Positions 43,015 to 57,379 of a stretch of 64,000 nt of DNA are shown here, one piece after another; positions within the stretch are counted from its first letter, which is position 1, and each line of letters begins with the position of its first letter. The notes beneath the pieces were generated by a model. It saw only the letters and a program-made list of their open reading frames with translations, was not told the origin of the DNA and did not search any database. Both the position numbers and the translations under genes were made by a program. Source of the DNA: Oceanicella sp. SM1341 (GTDB lineage: Bacteria > Pseudomonadota > Alphaproteobacteria > Rhodobacterales > Rhodobacteraceae); contig NZ_QRGC01000027.1 of NCBI RefSeq assembly GCF_003448965.1, forward strand, positions 27,689 through 91,688. Reading direction: 5' to 3'.

Positions 43015-44085
43015 TCATGTCCGCGCCTCCCGGCGCTTCGGCACCAGCCTGTAGCGCACCAGGATGTCGAGGCCGAGCAGGAAGAACAGCAGCATGCCGC
43101 GGAAGGTCTCGTTGGCCGCAGCCGGGATGCCGAGGGCGAACTGCGCCGTCTCGCCGCCGATGTAGGTGAGCGCCATGATGGCCGCGGCCAGCACGATGCC
43201 CGGGGGCGAGAGCCGGCCGAGGAAGGCCACGATGATGGCGGTGAACCCGTAGCCCACCGGCAGCGAGGGCGCGAGCTGCTGGGCCGGCCCCGCTACCTCG
43301 AACATGCCCGCAAGCCCCGCCGCCGCCCCCGAGAGCCCCATGCAGGCCCAGGTCACATGCGCGCGGTCCACCCCGGCGAAGCGCGCCGCCCGCGGCGCCT
43401 CGCCCGAGAGGCGGATGCGGAAGCCGAAGATGTGCCGGCTCATCAGCACCTGCGCCGCGATCACCACGAGCAGGGTGACGAGCACGCCCACATGCACGCG
43501 GGTGTATTCCATCAGCACCGGCAGCACCGCGCTGTCGTGGAAGCTGCGCGACAGGGGGAAGTTGAAGCCCTGCGGGTCGCGCAGCGGGCCGGAGACCATG
43601 GCGATGAGGAACTGCTCGGCCACGTAGACCAGCATCAGGCTCACCAGGATCTCGTTGGCGCCGAAGCGGGTTTTCAGCACGGCGGGGATCATCGCCCAGC
43701 CCGCCCCCGCCGCGGTGCCGGCGACGAGCATCAGCGGCAGCAGCCAAAGCCCCTGCACGTCGTAGAAGGCCAGCGCCACGGCCGAGGCCGCGACGGCGCC
43801 CATGATGAACTGCCCCTCGGCGCCGATGTTCCAGATACCGGCACGAAAGCCCAGCGACAGGCCGATGGCGATGAGGGCGAGCGGCGCGCCCTTCACCATG
43901 AGCTCGGAGCGCGAATAGGGGTCGAACAGCGGGTCGACGAAGATCACCCGCATCGCCGCCACGGGGTCTTTCCCCAGGGCCGCGAAGAGCGCGCCGCCGA
44001 AGAGCACGGTCAGCGCCACCGCCAGCACCGGGGTGAGCAGGAGCATGGCGCGCGAAGGCTCGCGCCGCGCCTCAAGCCGCAGCAT
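43015..44085 (-). CDS. ABC transporter permease (purine importer, 1)
   Basis: 356-residue permease of the same family. Motifs are FRAGIWNIGAEGQFIMGAVA, TRFGANEILVSLMLVYVAEQ, RLSGEAPRAARFAGV and GFTAIIVAFLGRLSPPGIVL. The ATG at 44085 gives the family-like N terminus (MLRLEARREPSRAM); the open frame continues further upstream but without family resemblance. A 104-base GC-rich gap separates it from the ATPase gene. Confidence 0.92.
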   Translation of the reverse strand: MLRLEARREPSRAMLLLTPVLAVALTVLFGGALFAALGKDPVAAMRVIFVDPLFDPYSRSELMVKGAPLALIAIGLSLGFRAGIWNIGAEGQFIMGAVAASAVALAFYDVQGLWLLPLMLVAGTAAGAGWAMIPAVLKTRFGANEILVSLMLVYVAEQFLIAMVSGPLRDPQGFNFPLSRSFHDSAVLPVLMEYTRVHVGVLVTLLVVIAAQVLMSRHIFGFRIRLSGEAPRAARFAGVDRAHVTWACMGLSGAAAGLAGMFEVAGPAQQLAPSLPVGYGFTAIIVAFLGRLSPPGIVLAAAIMALTYIGGETAQFALGIPAAANETFRGMLLFFLLGLDILVRYRLVPKRREART

Positions 44086-44189
44086 GGGCACCTCCGCGGC
44101 AGGGCCGGGGGCGGGCGCCGCCCGGGCCGCCGGGGCGCTGCGCGCCGGCAGCCGGTGTCGCGGCGCGGGCCGCGCGGCTGCGCAAGGGG

Positions 44190-45713
44190 TCAGGCAGGGG
44201 CATGCGTCTCTCCCGCGTCTTTCACTGTGCTGCCGCCCATCATCAGGCCGATCTCGTCGATGCCGAGGCTCGCGGCCGGGCGCGGCGCGGAGAGCCGGCC
44301 GCCGGCGAGCACCGCCAGCCGGTCGGAGATCTCCATCAGCTCGTCGAGGTCCTGGCTGATCACGATCACCGCCGCCCCGCCGGCGGCGAGGGTGACGAGG
44401 GCGGCGCGGATGGCCGCGGCGGCGGCGGCGTCCACCCCCCAGGTGGGCTGGTTCACCACCAGCACGTCGGGCTTCTGCAACACCTCGCGGCCCACCACGA
44501 ATTTCTGCAGGTTGCCGCCCGAGAGCGCCCTGGCCGCATGGTCGACCCCCGGGGTGCGCACGTCGAAGCGGCGCACGATGGCCTCGGCGAAGCTGGCGGT
44601 GGCGCGCCATTTCACGAAGCCGCCATTGGCCAGCCGCTCGCGGGTGAGGCCGGTGAGCAGGGCGTTCTCGGTGAGGGTCATCTCGGGCGCCGCGGCATGG
44701 CCGAGCCGCTCCTCGGGCGCCGTGCACAGGCCGAGGGCGCGGCGGCGGTTGGGCCCGAGCGCGCCGATCTCCTGCCCGCGCAGGCGGATCATGCCCGGCG
44801 CCACCCGCCGCTCGCCGGAGAGCGCGGCCTGCAGCTCTTCCTGCCCGTTGCCGGCCACGCCGCCGATGCCGAGGATCTCGCCCTTGTGGAGGCTGAGCGA
44901 GACATCGCGCAGCGAGGTGCCGAACGGGTCGGGCGAGGGCAGGGCGAGCCCCGCGAGCTCCAGCACGATGCCGCCCACGGCGTGGGATTTCGCCACCGGC
45001 CGGGCGAGCGCGCTGCCGATCATCGCCTCGGCGAGGGATTTCGCGGTTTCCTGCGCCGGCACGCAGCTGCCCACCACGCGGCCGCCGCGCAGGATGGTGG
45101 CGCGGTCGCACAGGCTGCGGATCTCCTCGAGCTTGTGGGAGATGTAGAGGATGGCCACGCCTTCGGCCGAGAGCTTGCGCAGGGTGGCGAAGAGCACCTC
45201 CACCTCCTGCGGGGTGAGCACCGAGGTGGGCTCGTCCATGATCAGCAGGCGCGGCTCCTGCAGCAGGCAGCGCACGATTTCGACACGCTGGCGCTCGCCC
45301 ACCGAGAGGTCGCCGACCAGCCGGTCGGGGTCGAGCGGCAGGCCGTATTCCGCCGAGACCGAGCGGATGCGCGCCGGCAGGTCGCGCCCGGCCTGCGCGG
45401 CTTCCATGCCGAGGGCGATGTTCTCCGCCACGCTCATCGCCTCGAAGAGCGAGAAGTGCTGGAACACCATCGCCACGCCCGCGGCGCGCGCGTCACCCGG
45501 CCGGGCGGGGGTGTAGGGGCGGCCCGAGAGGGTCATCTCGCCGGCATCGGGGCGCACGAGGCCGAAGATGGTCTTCACCAGCGTGGACTTGCCGGCGCCG
45601 TTCTCACCGAGCAGGGCATGCACCTCGCCGGGGGCGATGTCGAAGGAGACGTCGGAATTGGCCACGACACCGGGATAGGCCTTGGTGAGGCCGCGCAGCG
45701 AGAGCAGGCTCAT
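44190..45713 (-). CDS. ABC transporter ATP-binding protein (purine importer, double NBD)
   Basis: 507 residues, two ABC domains. NBD1 has Walker A GENGAGKST, Q-loop MVFQHFSLFE, signature LSVGERQRVEI and Walker B LLIMDEPTSVLTPQE. NBD2 has the family-typical degenerate loop GVAGNGQEE, signature LSGGNLQKFV and VNQPTWGVDAA. The D-loop Trp replaces the usual Arg of PTRGVD. The ATG at 45713 overlaps the xdhC stop by four bases, tying transporter synthesis to xanthine dehydrogenase maturation. Confidence 0.94.
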   Translation of the reverse strand: MSLLSLRGLTKAYPGVVANSDVSFDIAPGEVHALLGENGAGKSTLVKTIFGLVRPDAGEMTLSGRPYTPARPGDARAAGVAMVFQHFSLFEAMSVAENIALGMEAAQAGRDLPARIRSVSAEYGLPLDPDRLVGDLSVGERQRVEIVRCLLQEPRLLIMDEPTSVLTPQEVEVLFATLRKLSAEGVAILYISHKLEEIRSLCDRATILRGGRVVGSCVPAQETAKSLAEAMIGSALARPVAKSHAVGGIVLELAGLALPSPDPFGTSLRDVSLSLHKGEILGIGGVAGNGQEELQAALSGERRVAPGMIRLRGQEIGALGPNRRRALGLCTAPEERLGHAAAPEMTLTENALLTGLTRERLANGGFVKWRATASFAEAIVRRFDVRTPGVDHAARALSGGNLQKFVVGREVLQKPDVLVVNQPTWGVDAAAAAAIRAALVTLAAGGAAVIVISQDLDELMEISDRLAVLAGGRLSAPRPAASLGIDEIGLMMGGSTVKDAGETHAPA

Positions 45714-46717
45714 GCGGCGCCCTCCCGGGGGTGGGCGGCGGCGGCGGCGGCATCCTCGCGCAGCATCTGCGCCGCGATCCCCAGCGCCACGGCGGCCGGG
45801 GCCTTGCCGAGGGCGCGGTCGCCGATCGGGCAGTCGAGCCGGGCGAGGGCGGCGGGCCCGTGGCCGAGGGCCGTGAGGCGGGAGCGGAAGCGCGCCGCCT
45901 TGGAGGCCGAGCCGATCAGCCCCAGCCGGCCGGAGGGGCGCGAGAGCACGCGGTGGCAGATCTCGAGGTCGAGCGCGTGGGAACAGGTCATCACGATATG
46001 GCGGGCCTCCTCGGGGGCATGGCGCACGGCGTCGGCGGGGTTGGCGGCCACGAGGCGTTCGGCATGGGGAGGCAGGCGTTCGGGGAAGCGCGCCGCGGCG
46101 CTGTCGACCCAGAGCACGCGGTAGGGCAGCCCGTCGAGCACATGCACCAGCGCGCGGCCCACGTGGCCGGCGCCGTAGAGCACCACGGGCCGGCCGGGGC
46201 CCGCCACGGGCTCCACCGCCCATCCGCCGTCGACAAGGGCGCTGCCTCCCGATGCGCCCGCGCGCGCCGCCCGCAACAGGCGCTGCAGGCCGAGCGGCGC
46301 ATGCGGCGGTGCGACCCCGGCCAGCGGAGCCTCGCCGCTGGCGGTGGGCCGGGCGAGCATCGACGCCCCCCCGCGGACCAGCGCCGCCAGGTGGTCCGCT
46401 TCCGCTTCGCCGAACCGCTCCAGCAACAGTTTCACCGATCCGCCGCAGCACTGGCCGAGGGCCGGCCCGAGGGCCAGTGCCGCCTCGGCCCGTGCCCAGG
46501 GCCCGGGTGCATCGAGAAGTGCGCGCGCCCGCGCCGTCGCCTCGAACTCGAGCGCGCCGCCGCCGATGGTGCCCTCCTGCCCGTCGTGCCACACGAGCAT
46601 CGCGGCGCCGGCCTCACGCGGGGCGGAGCCGCCGGTGGCCGTCACGACCACGCGCACGACCGAGCCCTCGCGGGCCACCGCGGCGCAGAGCCTGGAGATG
46701 TCGATACCTGCGCTCAC
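45710..46717 (-). CDS. xdhC: Xanthine dehydrogenase accessory protein XdhC
   Basis: 335-residue XdhC/CoxI-family chaperone that protects and inserts sulfurated molybdenum cofactor into XdhB. The N-terminal CoxI domain has VVVTATGGSAPREAGAAMLV and GTIGGGALEFEATARAR, with the Cys pair of LGQCCGGSVKLLLERF near residue 95. The C-terminal Rossmann domain has VVLYGAGHVGRALVHVLDGL and LGLIGSASKAARFRSRL. The GTG at 46717 gives the usual N terminus, although the frame stays open further upstream. It is separated from xdhB by 475 bases, which is unusual for these genes, and overlaps the ABC ATPase gene. Confidence 0.92.
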   Translation of the reverse strand: MSAGIDISRLCAAVAREGSVVRVVVTATGGSAPREAGAAMLVWHDGQEGTIGGGALEFEATARARALLDAPGPWARAEAALALGPALGQCCGGSVKLLLERFGEAEADHLAALVRGGASMLARPTASGEAPLAGVAPPHAPLGLQRLLRAARAGASGGSALVDGGWAVEPVAGPGRPVVLYGAGHVGRALVHVLDGLPYRVLWVDSAAARFPERLPPHAERLVAANPADAVRHAPEEARHIVMTCSHALDLEICHRVLSRPSGRLGLIGSASKAARFRSRLTALGHGPAALARLDCPIGDRALGKAPAAVALGIAAQMLREDAAAAAAHPREGAA

Positions 46718-47192
46718 GGGAGCCGCCTTGCGGCGCGGGCCGCGGCGGGGGCCACCTCGGGCCGGCGGGTGACCCCTAGGGCAGCCGCCGCGGGAGCGGG
46801 GATCGGGGGCGGCGCGCACTCAAGGGTGATCGGCGCAGGCGACTTGAGGAATGATCGACAGAGTTCCGGGGCCCTGACCCTCCCTGCTTTCCGACCTCGC
46901 CGAGAGGCGGCGGCGTGAGCACGGGTGCGGGCGCCCGCGACAGTCCGGGCGTCGGCGACGTGCAGGGAAGGGGTGCAGGTGTTCCTGCCGGCGGCGGACG
47001 GGGCTTTGCCGGACGGGAGGTGGGAGCGCTCGGGCCGCGCGGCGCGGCCTGCAGCCGGATGCGGCCGGGGACCGGGGGGCTTCGTGCGACACGCGCGATA
47101 GTGCGGCGCGCGGCCGGCGCGCGCGGCGGGGGCGACCCCGGACCGGCGGGCGACCCCGCGGCCAGTCGCCGCCCGGACGGGGATGGGCCGGG
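46718..47192. other. 475-bp intergenic region between xdhB and xdhC
   Basis: No supportable gene on either strand: the open frames are low-complexity and lack family resemblance. A slightly AT-richer patch near 46830-46865 could hold a minus-strand promoter for xdhC and the transporter genes, but I see no convincing -35/-10 pair. Confidence 0.55.
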
Positions 47193-49555
47193 TCACCATG
47201 GTTCACCCCGCTGGGCGTCGATGGCGCGCAGCAGGCGCTCGGGTGTGGCCGGGGCGTCGAGCGCGGGGTAGAGGGAGCCGTCGCCGCAGGAGGCCACGGC
47301 GTGGGAGAGGGCGAGGAAGGCCGAGGTGCCGAGCATGAAGGGCGGCTCGCCCACCGCCTTGGAGCGGTAGATCGTGTCTTCCGGGTTGTCGCCCTTCCAG
47401 AGCTCGATGGTGAGGGCGCGCGGGCGATCGGAGCAGGCGGGGATCTTGTAGGTGGAGGGCGCGTGGGTGGTGAGGCGGCCGGCCTTGTCCCACACCAGTT
47501 CCTCGGTCATCAGCCAGCCCGCGCCCTGCACGTAGCCGCCCTCGATCTGGCCGAGGTCGAGGGCGGGGTTCAGCGAGCGGCCCACGTCATGCAGGATGTC
47601 GGTGCGCAGGATGCGGTTCTCGCCGGTGAGCGTGTCGAGCGCCACCTCGGTGACCGCGGCACCGTAGGCGAAGTAGAAGAACGGCCGGCCGCGGCCGGCG
47701 CGGCGGTCCCATTGCAGGCGGGGGGTGGCGTAGAAGCCGGTGGCGGAGAGCTGCACGCGGGCCTGGTAGGCGGCGCGGGCAAGCTCGGCGAAGCCCACAG
47801 TGCCGGCGCCCACGCGCACCGTGCCTTCCTCGAAGCGCACTTCGGAGGCGCTCACCTGCCAGCGCTCGGCGGCGAAGGCGGCGAGGCGCTCGCGGATGGT
47901 CTCGCAGGCCGCGCGGGTGGCCATGCCGTTGAGGTCGGAGCCCGAGGAGGCGGCGGTGGCCGAGGTGTTGGGCACCTTGCCGGTGTGGGTGGGGGTGATG
48001 CGCACGGCGGAGACCGGCTGGCCGAACACCTCCGCCGCCACCTGGGCCACCTTCATGTTGAGCCCCTGGCCCATCTCGGTGCCGCCGTGGTTCAGGTGGA
48101 TGGAGCCGTCGGTGTAGACATGCACCAGCGCGCCGGCCTGGTTGAGATGGGTGAGGGTGAAGGAGATGCCGAACTTCACCGGGGTGAGGGCGATGCCGCG
48201 GCGGATGATCGGGCCGGCGGCGTTCTCCGCCTCGATGGCGGCGCGGCGGGCGTGGTAGTCCGAGCGCTCGGCGAGGGCGGCGACCAGCTCGGGGGCGATG
48301 TTGTCGGTCACCTCCATCAGGTAGGGGGTGGTGAGCCGGCCGGGGCCGCCGTAGAGATTTGCCTGGCGTATGGCGAGGGGGTCTGCGCCGAGGGTTGCGG
48401 CGATATGGTCCATCACCCGCTCGATACCCACCAGCCCCTGCGGGCCGCCGAAGCCGCGGAAGGCGGTGTTGGAGGCGGTGTTGGTCACCAGCCGCTCGGA
48501 GGTGATCTGCACCGCGGGCAGGTAATAGGCGTTGTCGGCGTGCAGCACCGAGCGATCGGCCACGGCGAGCGAGAGGTCCTGCGACCAGCCGCAGCGGATG
48601 TACTGGTCGAAGCGGATGCCGGTGATGCGGCCCTCGCCGTCGAAGCCGCAGCGGTAGTCGATGCGGGCCTCGTGGCGCTTGCCGGTGATGCGCATGTCGT
48701 CGTCGCGGTCGTAGCGCATGCGGCAGGGGCGGCCGGTGCGGCCTGCCGCGATGGCGCAGGCGCAGGCCAGCGCGTTGCCCTGGCTCTCCTTGCCGCCGAA
48801 GCCGCCGCCCATGCGCCGGGTCTCGACCGTGACGGCCGCGAAGGGCAGGCCGAGGGCCTCGGCCACCTTGTGCTGGATCTCGCTGGGGTGCTGGGTGGAG
48901 GAATGCACATGCATCCCGTCCTCCGCCGGCAGGGCGAGGGCGGCCTGGCCCTCGAGGTAGAAATGCTCCTGCCCGCCGAGCTCGAGCCGCCCCTCGATCA
49001 CGTGGGTGCCGGCGGCGATGCCCGCTTGCCAGTCGCCCCGGCTGACCACGATGGGCTCCTCGAGGCGCGAGCCGATGGCGAGCGCGTCGTCGATGGTGAG
49101 GGCTGCCGGGCGGTCGCGGTATTCCACCACCGCGGCGCGGGCGGCGCGGCGGGCAAGGTGATGGCTGGTGGCCACCACGATGAACAGGGGCTGGCCGTGG
49201 AAATACACCTCGCCGGTGCAGAGCAGCGGCTCATGGTCGCCCGAGGGCGAGACATCGTTGGCGAAGGGCAGGTCGGCGGCGGTGAGCACGTCGACCACGC
49301 CGGGCATGGCGCGCACCGGCGCGAGATTCATCGAGATCACCTCGGCGCGGGCGCGCTCGGAGAGGCCGAAGGCGAGGTGCAGGCAGTTGCGCGGGGCGGG
49401 GATGTCATCGGTGTAGAGCGCGCGGCCCGAGACATGCGCGGGTGCGCTGTCATGCGGATGCGGATGGCCCACGGCCGGCGCGGCGCGCGGGTGGCCGGCG
49501 CCGGGCTGCGCGGTGGCGCCGGGCATGCCGCGGGTGATGAGGTCGTCGCCGCCGC

Positions 49556-49559
<4 letters not shown>
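47193..49559 (-). CDS. xdhB: Xanthine dehydrogenase molybdopterin-binding subunit
   Basis: 788-residue large subunit that holds the molybdenum cofactor and hydroxylates hypoxanthine and xanthine to urate. Features are [20 protein letters not shown] and the domain entry [13 protein letters not shown] segment [10 protein letters not shown], then [34 protein letters not shown] (Moco binding), [12 protein letters not shown] with the substrate Arg region, [17 protein letters not shown] and the catalytic Glu in [11 protein letters not shown]. Length matches bacterial XdhB. It overlaps xdhA by four bases. Confidence 0.96.
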
Positions 49560-50965
<1,406 letters not shown>

Positions 50966-50968
50966 GGC

Positions 50969-51319
50969 TCAGCTCCCCCGGTAGGTGGAATATCCGAAGG
51001 GCGAGAGCAGCAGCGGCACGTGGTAATGCCCGTCCTCCGCGATGCCGAAGCGGATGGGGATGAGGTCGAGAAAGCGCGGGCCCCCGGCGGCGGGGCCGGT
51101 CTCGTCGAGATAGGCGCCGGCGTGGAACACGAGCTCGTATTCGCCGGGGCGGAAGGCCTCGCCCTCCAGCAGCGGCGCGTCGCAGCGGCCGTCGGCGTTG
51201 GTGAGCGCCTGGGCCACCGGCATGCGCGCGCCGTCGGCGTGGCGGAACAGCTCCACCCGCAGCCCCGCGGCGGGGCAGCCGCGCGCCGTGTCCAGAACAT
51301 GTGTCGTCAGGCGTCCCAC
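50969..51319 (-). CDS. uraH: 5-Hydroxyisourate hydrolase (transthyretin-like)
   Basis: 116-residue HIU hydrolase converting the PuuD product to OHCU. Motifs are [19 protein letters not shown] (catalytic His), [28 protein letters not shown] with the diagnostic C-terminal YRGS. The start is GTG at 51319, preceded by GGGAGGGGCC, which gives the compact family length. It leads the minus-strand xdh operon, divergent from dnaE. Confidence 0.95.
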   Translation of the reverse strand: MGRLTTHVLDTARGCPAAGLRVELFRHADGARMPVAQALTNADGRCDAPLLEGEAFRPGEYELVFHAGAYLDETGPAAGGPRFLDLIPIRFGIAEDGHYHVPLLLSPFGYSTYRGS

Positions 51320-51398
51320 GGCCCCTCCCGGTCTGATCGCGCGTCTGTTATCAGGCCCCATCGGCCCGGCCAATGCAAGACGTTGATTGGACGGAACT

Positions 51399-51419
51399 GT
51401 TTGCCGCAACGTTTGCCGC
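51399..51419. promoter_or_regulatory. Direct repeat gtttgccgc in the uraH/dnaE divergent gap
   Basis: The 9-mer gtttgccgc occurs at 51399-51407 and 51411-51419, a 12-base period, with nested TTGC/GCAA arms. It lies in the 178-base gap between divergent uraH and dnaE and could be a regulator site. No clear -35/-10 pair could be set. Confidence 0.35.
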
Positions 51420-51497
51420 GGGGGCAGGCCCGCCCGGGCCCCGGGCGCGCGCATCGGCGCTGGCGCTGGCGGGGCAGGGCGCGCTATGCAGGGTGTC

Positions 51498-54938
<3,441 letters not shown>

Positions 54939-54962
54939 GGGGAGGAGTTCTGACGGGCGTCT

Positions 54963-54988
54963 GGCAGCACTCCTCCGGGAATGCTGCC
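54963..54988 (+). terminator. Hairpin after dnaE
   Basis: Seven-bp stem ggcagca (54963-54969) / tgctgcc (54982-54988) with a 12-base loop, followed by an A-rich stretch and a smaller cgcc-ttttc-ggcg hairpin near 55005. No direct T-run, so termination is uncertain. Confidence 0.4.
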
Positions 54989-55087
54989 AACACACTGAAA
55001 TAAAACGCCTTTTCGGCGAAATTTTCTTGTCACGTTAACCTTGTCGCGGCACGCTTTGCACATGACGCAGTGCAAAAGAGGTGCCGC

Positions 55088-55363
55088 ATGAAACCATCTC
55101 CGTCGGAAACCGAGCTCATGCTGTCCGGTCACGGGCTCACCACCGCGCAGATCTACTACCGCATGCCCGACTGCCAGTCCCTGCTGCAGACCTTCGTCTG
55201 GCAGGAATACGATCTCGCCCCGAAATTTCCGCGATTGCGCAAGTTTCTCGACTTCTGGCGCGACGAGCTGGAGGGGCCGCTGCACTCGGTGGTCTATTCC
55301 CATTGCCGGCTGATCCGGCCCGGGGAATGGCGCAAGGTCGACGGAGAATTCCTGCTCAACTGA
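55088..55363 (+). CDS. Usg-family protein
   Basis: 91-residue protein matching the small alphaproteobacterial Usg family (first noted beside tryptophan genes): LMLSGHGLTTAQIYYRMPDC, LLQTFVWQEYDLAPKFPRL, LRKFLDFWRDELEGPLHSV, SHCRLIRPGEWR. Soluble, cytosolic; biochemical function unknown. The ATG at 55088 with an AGAGGTG ribosome-binding site gives the family length. Stands alone, convergent with the SlyX-like gene. Confidence 0.88.
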   Translation: MKPSPSETELMLSGHGLTTAQIYYRMPDCQSLLQTFVWQEYDLAPKFPRLRKFLDFWRDELEGPLHSVVYSHCRLIRPGEWRKVDGEFLLN

Positions 55364-55387
55364 GCGCCACTCTCCCCGCTGCTCTTC

Positions 55388-55408
55388 CCGCCCCGCCGAG
55401 CGGGGCGG
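55388..55408. terminator. Hairpin between convergent usg-family and slyX-like genes
   Basis: Perfect 8-bp stem ccgccccg (55388-55395) / cggggcgg (55401-55408), loop ccgag. It could serve both genes, although neither strand shows a T-run. Confidence 0.4.
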
Positions 55409-55517
55409 CATTGAGCCCGTGTACGCCACGCGGAGAGATCTCCGGTGCCATGCGGGGGGCAGCTTCGGGCCTCGTCGCTGTTCCTTGTGCCGCGTCCGGC
55501 CCGGGCCGCTGCCGCCG

Positions 55518-55727
55518 CTACCAGTGCGGCGGCGGCTGGTGTGCGGGCGGGGCATCGCCCGGCTCCGCGCCCTCGTTGATCCGCTCCACCAGCCGCGTGA
55601 GGCTGCGCTTGAGCATGTCGATCTCCGCCCATTGCCGGTTCACGGTCTCGGAGAGTTCGGTGATCACCATCTCCTGATGCGCCACATGGATCTCGAGATC
55701 CGTGAGGCGCTGTCCCATATCCGTCAT
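55518..55727 (-). CDS. SlyX-family small coiled-coil protein
   Basis: 69-residue protein of the SlyX type: one long coiled-coil helix ([40 protein letters not shown]) with heptad hydrophobics, then a Pro/His-rich tail ending PAHQPPPHW. The ATG at 55727, preceded by GGGGAACCGG, gives the usual SlyX length; the open frame upstream lacks similarity. Function unknown in the family. Divergent from hisS. Confidence 0.85.
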   Translation of the reverse strand: MTDMGQRLTDLEIHVAHQEMVITELSETVNRQWAEIDMLKRSLTRLVERINEGAEPGDAPPAHQPPPHW

Positions 55728-55876
55728 CCGGTTCCCCTGCTCCACACCCACTGCACCCAGCCCGTCCTTGCCCAGACCGGGATCATTCGCTAAACCACGC
55801 CCGCGTCCGTCTCCCGGGCGCGAGGCAAGCCCCGTGCCCGCTTTTCGGGCGCACCACAAGCGTTGGACACCCGATT

Positions 55877-57379
55877 ATGGCCAAGGACAAACAGAAAGTC
55901 AGGCGCCCTCGCGCCGAGACCCCCCGCGGGTTTCGCGACTACTTCGGCACCGAGGTGACCGAACGCAACCGCATGCTCGCCACGATCACGGAAGTGTACC
56001 ACCGCTACGGATTCGATCCGCTGGAAAGTTCGGCGGTCGAGACGGTGGAGGCGCTCGGCAAGTTCCTGCCCGACGTTGACCGCCCCAACGAAGGCGTGTT
56101 CGCCTGGCTCGACGAGGACGCCTGGGTGGCGCTGCGCTACGATCTCACCGCGCCGCTCGCCCGCGTGTTTGCCCAGCACCGCAACGACCTGCCCTCGCCC
56201 TATCGCCGCTACGCCGTGGGGCCGGTCTGGCGCAACGAGAAGCCGGGGCCGGGGCGTTTCCGCCAGTTCTATCAATGCGATGCCGATACCGTGGGCACCC
56301 CCACCGTGGCGGCCGACGCCGAGATCTGCGCCATGCTGTCGGACGCGCTGGAGGCCACCGGCATTCCGCGCGGCGACTACCAGGTGAAGCTCAACAACCG
56401 CAAGGTGCTCAACGGCATCATGGAGGTGATCGGCGTGCTCGACCCCGCCGACCCCGACGCCCATGCCGCCCGCCGCGGCATCGTGCTGCGCGCCATCGAC
56501 AAGCTCGACCGGCTGGGTGACGCGGGCGTGCGCGCCCTGCTCGGCGAGGGCCGCAAGGACGAGAGCGGCGACTATACCGAGGGCGCGAAACTCTCGGCCG
56601 AGCAGGCCGAAATCGTGATGGGCTTCATGGCCGCGAAGCGCGACACGGGGGCCGCCACCGCCGCCCGGCTGCGCGAGCTCGTTACCGGCTCCGACACCGG
56701 TGCCGAGGGGGTGAACGAGCTCGAGACCATGGCCGAGCTGCTCGACGCCTCCGGCTACGGGCCCGACCGCATCCTGATCGACCCCGCCGTGGTGCGCGGC
56801 CTGGGCTATTACACCGGCCCGGTCTACGAGGCCGAGCTCACCTTCGAGATCCGCGACGAGAAGGGCCGCCCGCGCCAGTTCGGCTCGGTGGCCGGCGGCG
56901 GGCGCTACGACGACCTGGTGAAGCGCTTCACCGGCCAGTCGGTGCCCGCGACCGGCGTGTCGATCGGGGTCGACCGGCTGCTCGCCGCCCTCACCGCGAA
57001 GGGCAGGGCGGGGATGGTGGCCGAGGGCCCCGTCGTCGTCACCGCGATGGACCGCGCCCGCATGGCCGATTACCAGCGCATGGTGGCCGAGCTGCGCAAC
57101 GCCGGCATCCGCGCCGAGGTGTTTCTCGGCGGCGGCAACATGGGCAAGCAGCTCAAGTATGCCGATGCGCGCAACAGCCCGGTGGCGGTGATCGAGGGCG
57201 AGGACGAGCAGGCCCGCGGCGTGGTCCAGCTCAAGGACCTCGCGCTCGGCGCCCGGCTCGCCGCCGCCATCGAGACCAACGAGGAATGGAAGGCCCAGCC
57301 CGCGCAGATGGAAGTGCCGCGCGCCGAGCTGGTGGAGCAGGTGCGCCGCATGATGGCCCGGCGCGGGGCGCAGGGCTGA
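55877..57379 (+). CDS. hisS: Histidyl-tRNA synthetase
   Basis: 500-residue class II synthetase charging tRNA-His. Motif 1 region is [19 protein letters not shown]. Motif 2 is [20 protein letters not shown] then [12 protein letters not shown]. The histidine A motif region is [14 protein letters not shown], and motif 3 is [13 protein letters not shown] with [13 protein letters not shown]. The C-terminal anticodon-binding domain has [18 protein letters not shown]. The longer length fits the alphaproteobacterial form. hisZ starts on its last base (TGATG). Confidence 0.96.
   Translation: MAKDKQKVRRPRAETPRGFRDYFGTEVTERNRMLATITEVYHRYGFDPLESSAVETVEALGKFLPDVDRPNEGVFAWLDEDAWVALRYDLTAPLARVFAQHRNDLPSPYRRYAVGPVWRNEKPGPGRFRQFYQCDADTVGTPTVAADAEICAMLSDALEATGIPRGDYQVKLNNRKVLNGIMEVIGVLDPADPDAHAARRGIVLRAIDKLDRLGDAGVRALLGEGRKDESGDYTEGAKLSAEQAEIVMGFMAAKRDTGAATAARLRELVTGSDTGAEGVNELETMAELLDASGYGPDRILIDPAVVRGLGYYTGPVYEAELTFEIRDEKGRPRQFGSVAGGGRYDDLVKRFTGQSVPATGVSIGVDRLLAALTAKGRAGMVAEGPVVVTAMDRARMADYQRMVAELRNAGIRAEVFLGGGNMGKQLKYADARNSPVAVIEGEDEQARGVVQLKDLALGARLAAAIETNEEWKAQPAQMEVPRAELVEQVRRMMARRGAQG

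Noticed and set aside
46714..47199. 161-codon minus-strand frame in the xdhB-xdhC gap
   Set aside because: Low-complexity Arg/Pro/Ala translation with no recognisable domain and no ribosome-binding site; the region is better called non-coding.
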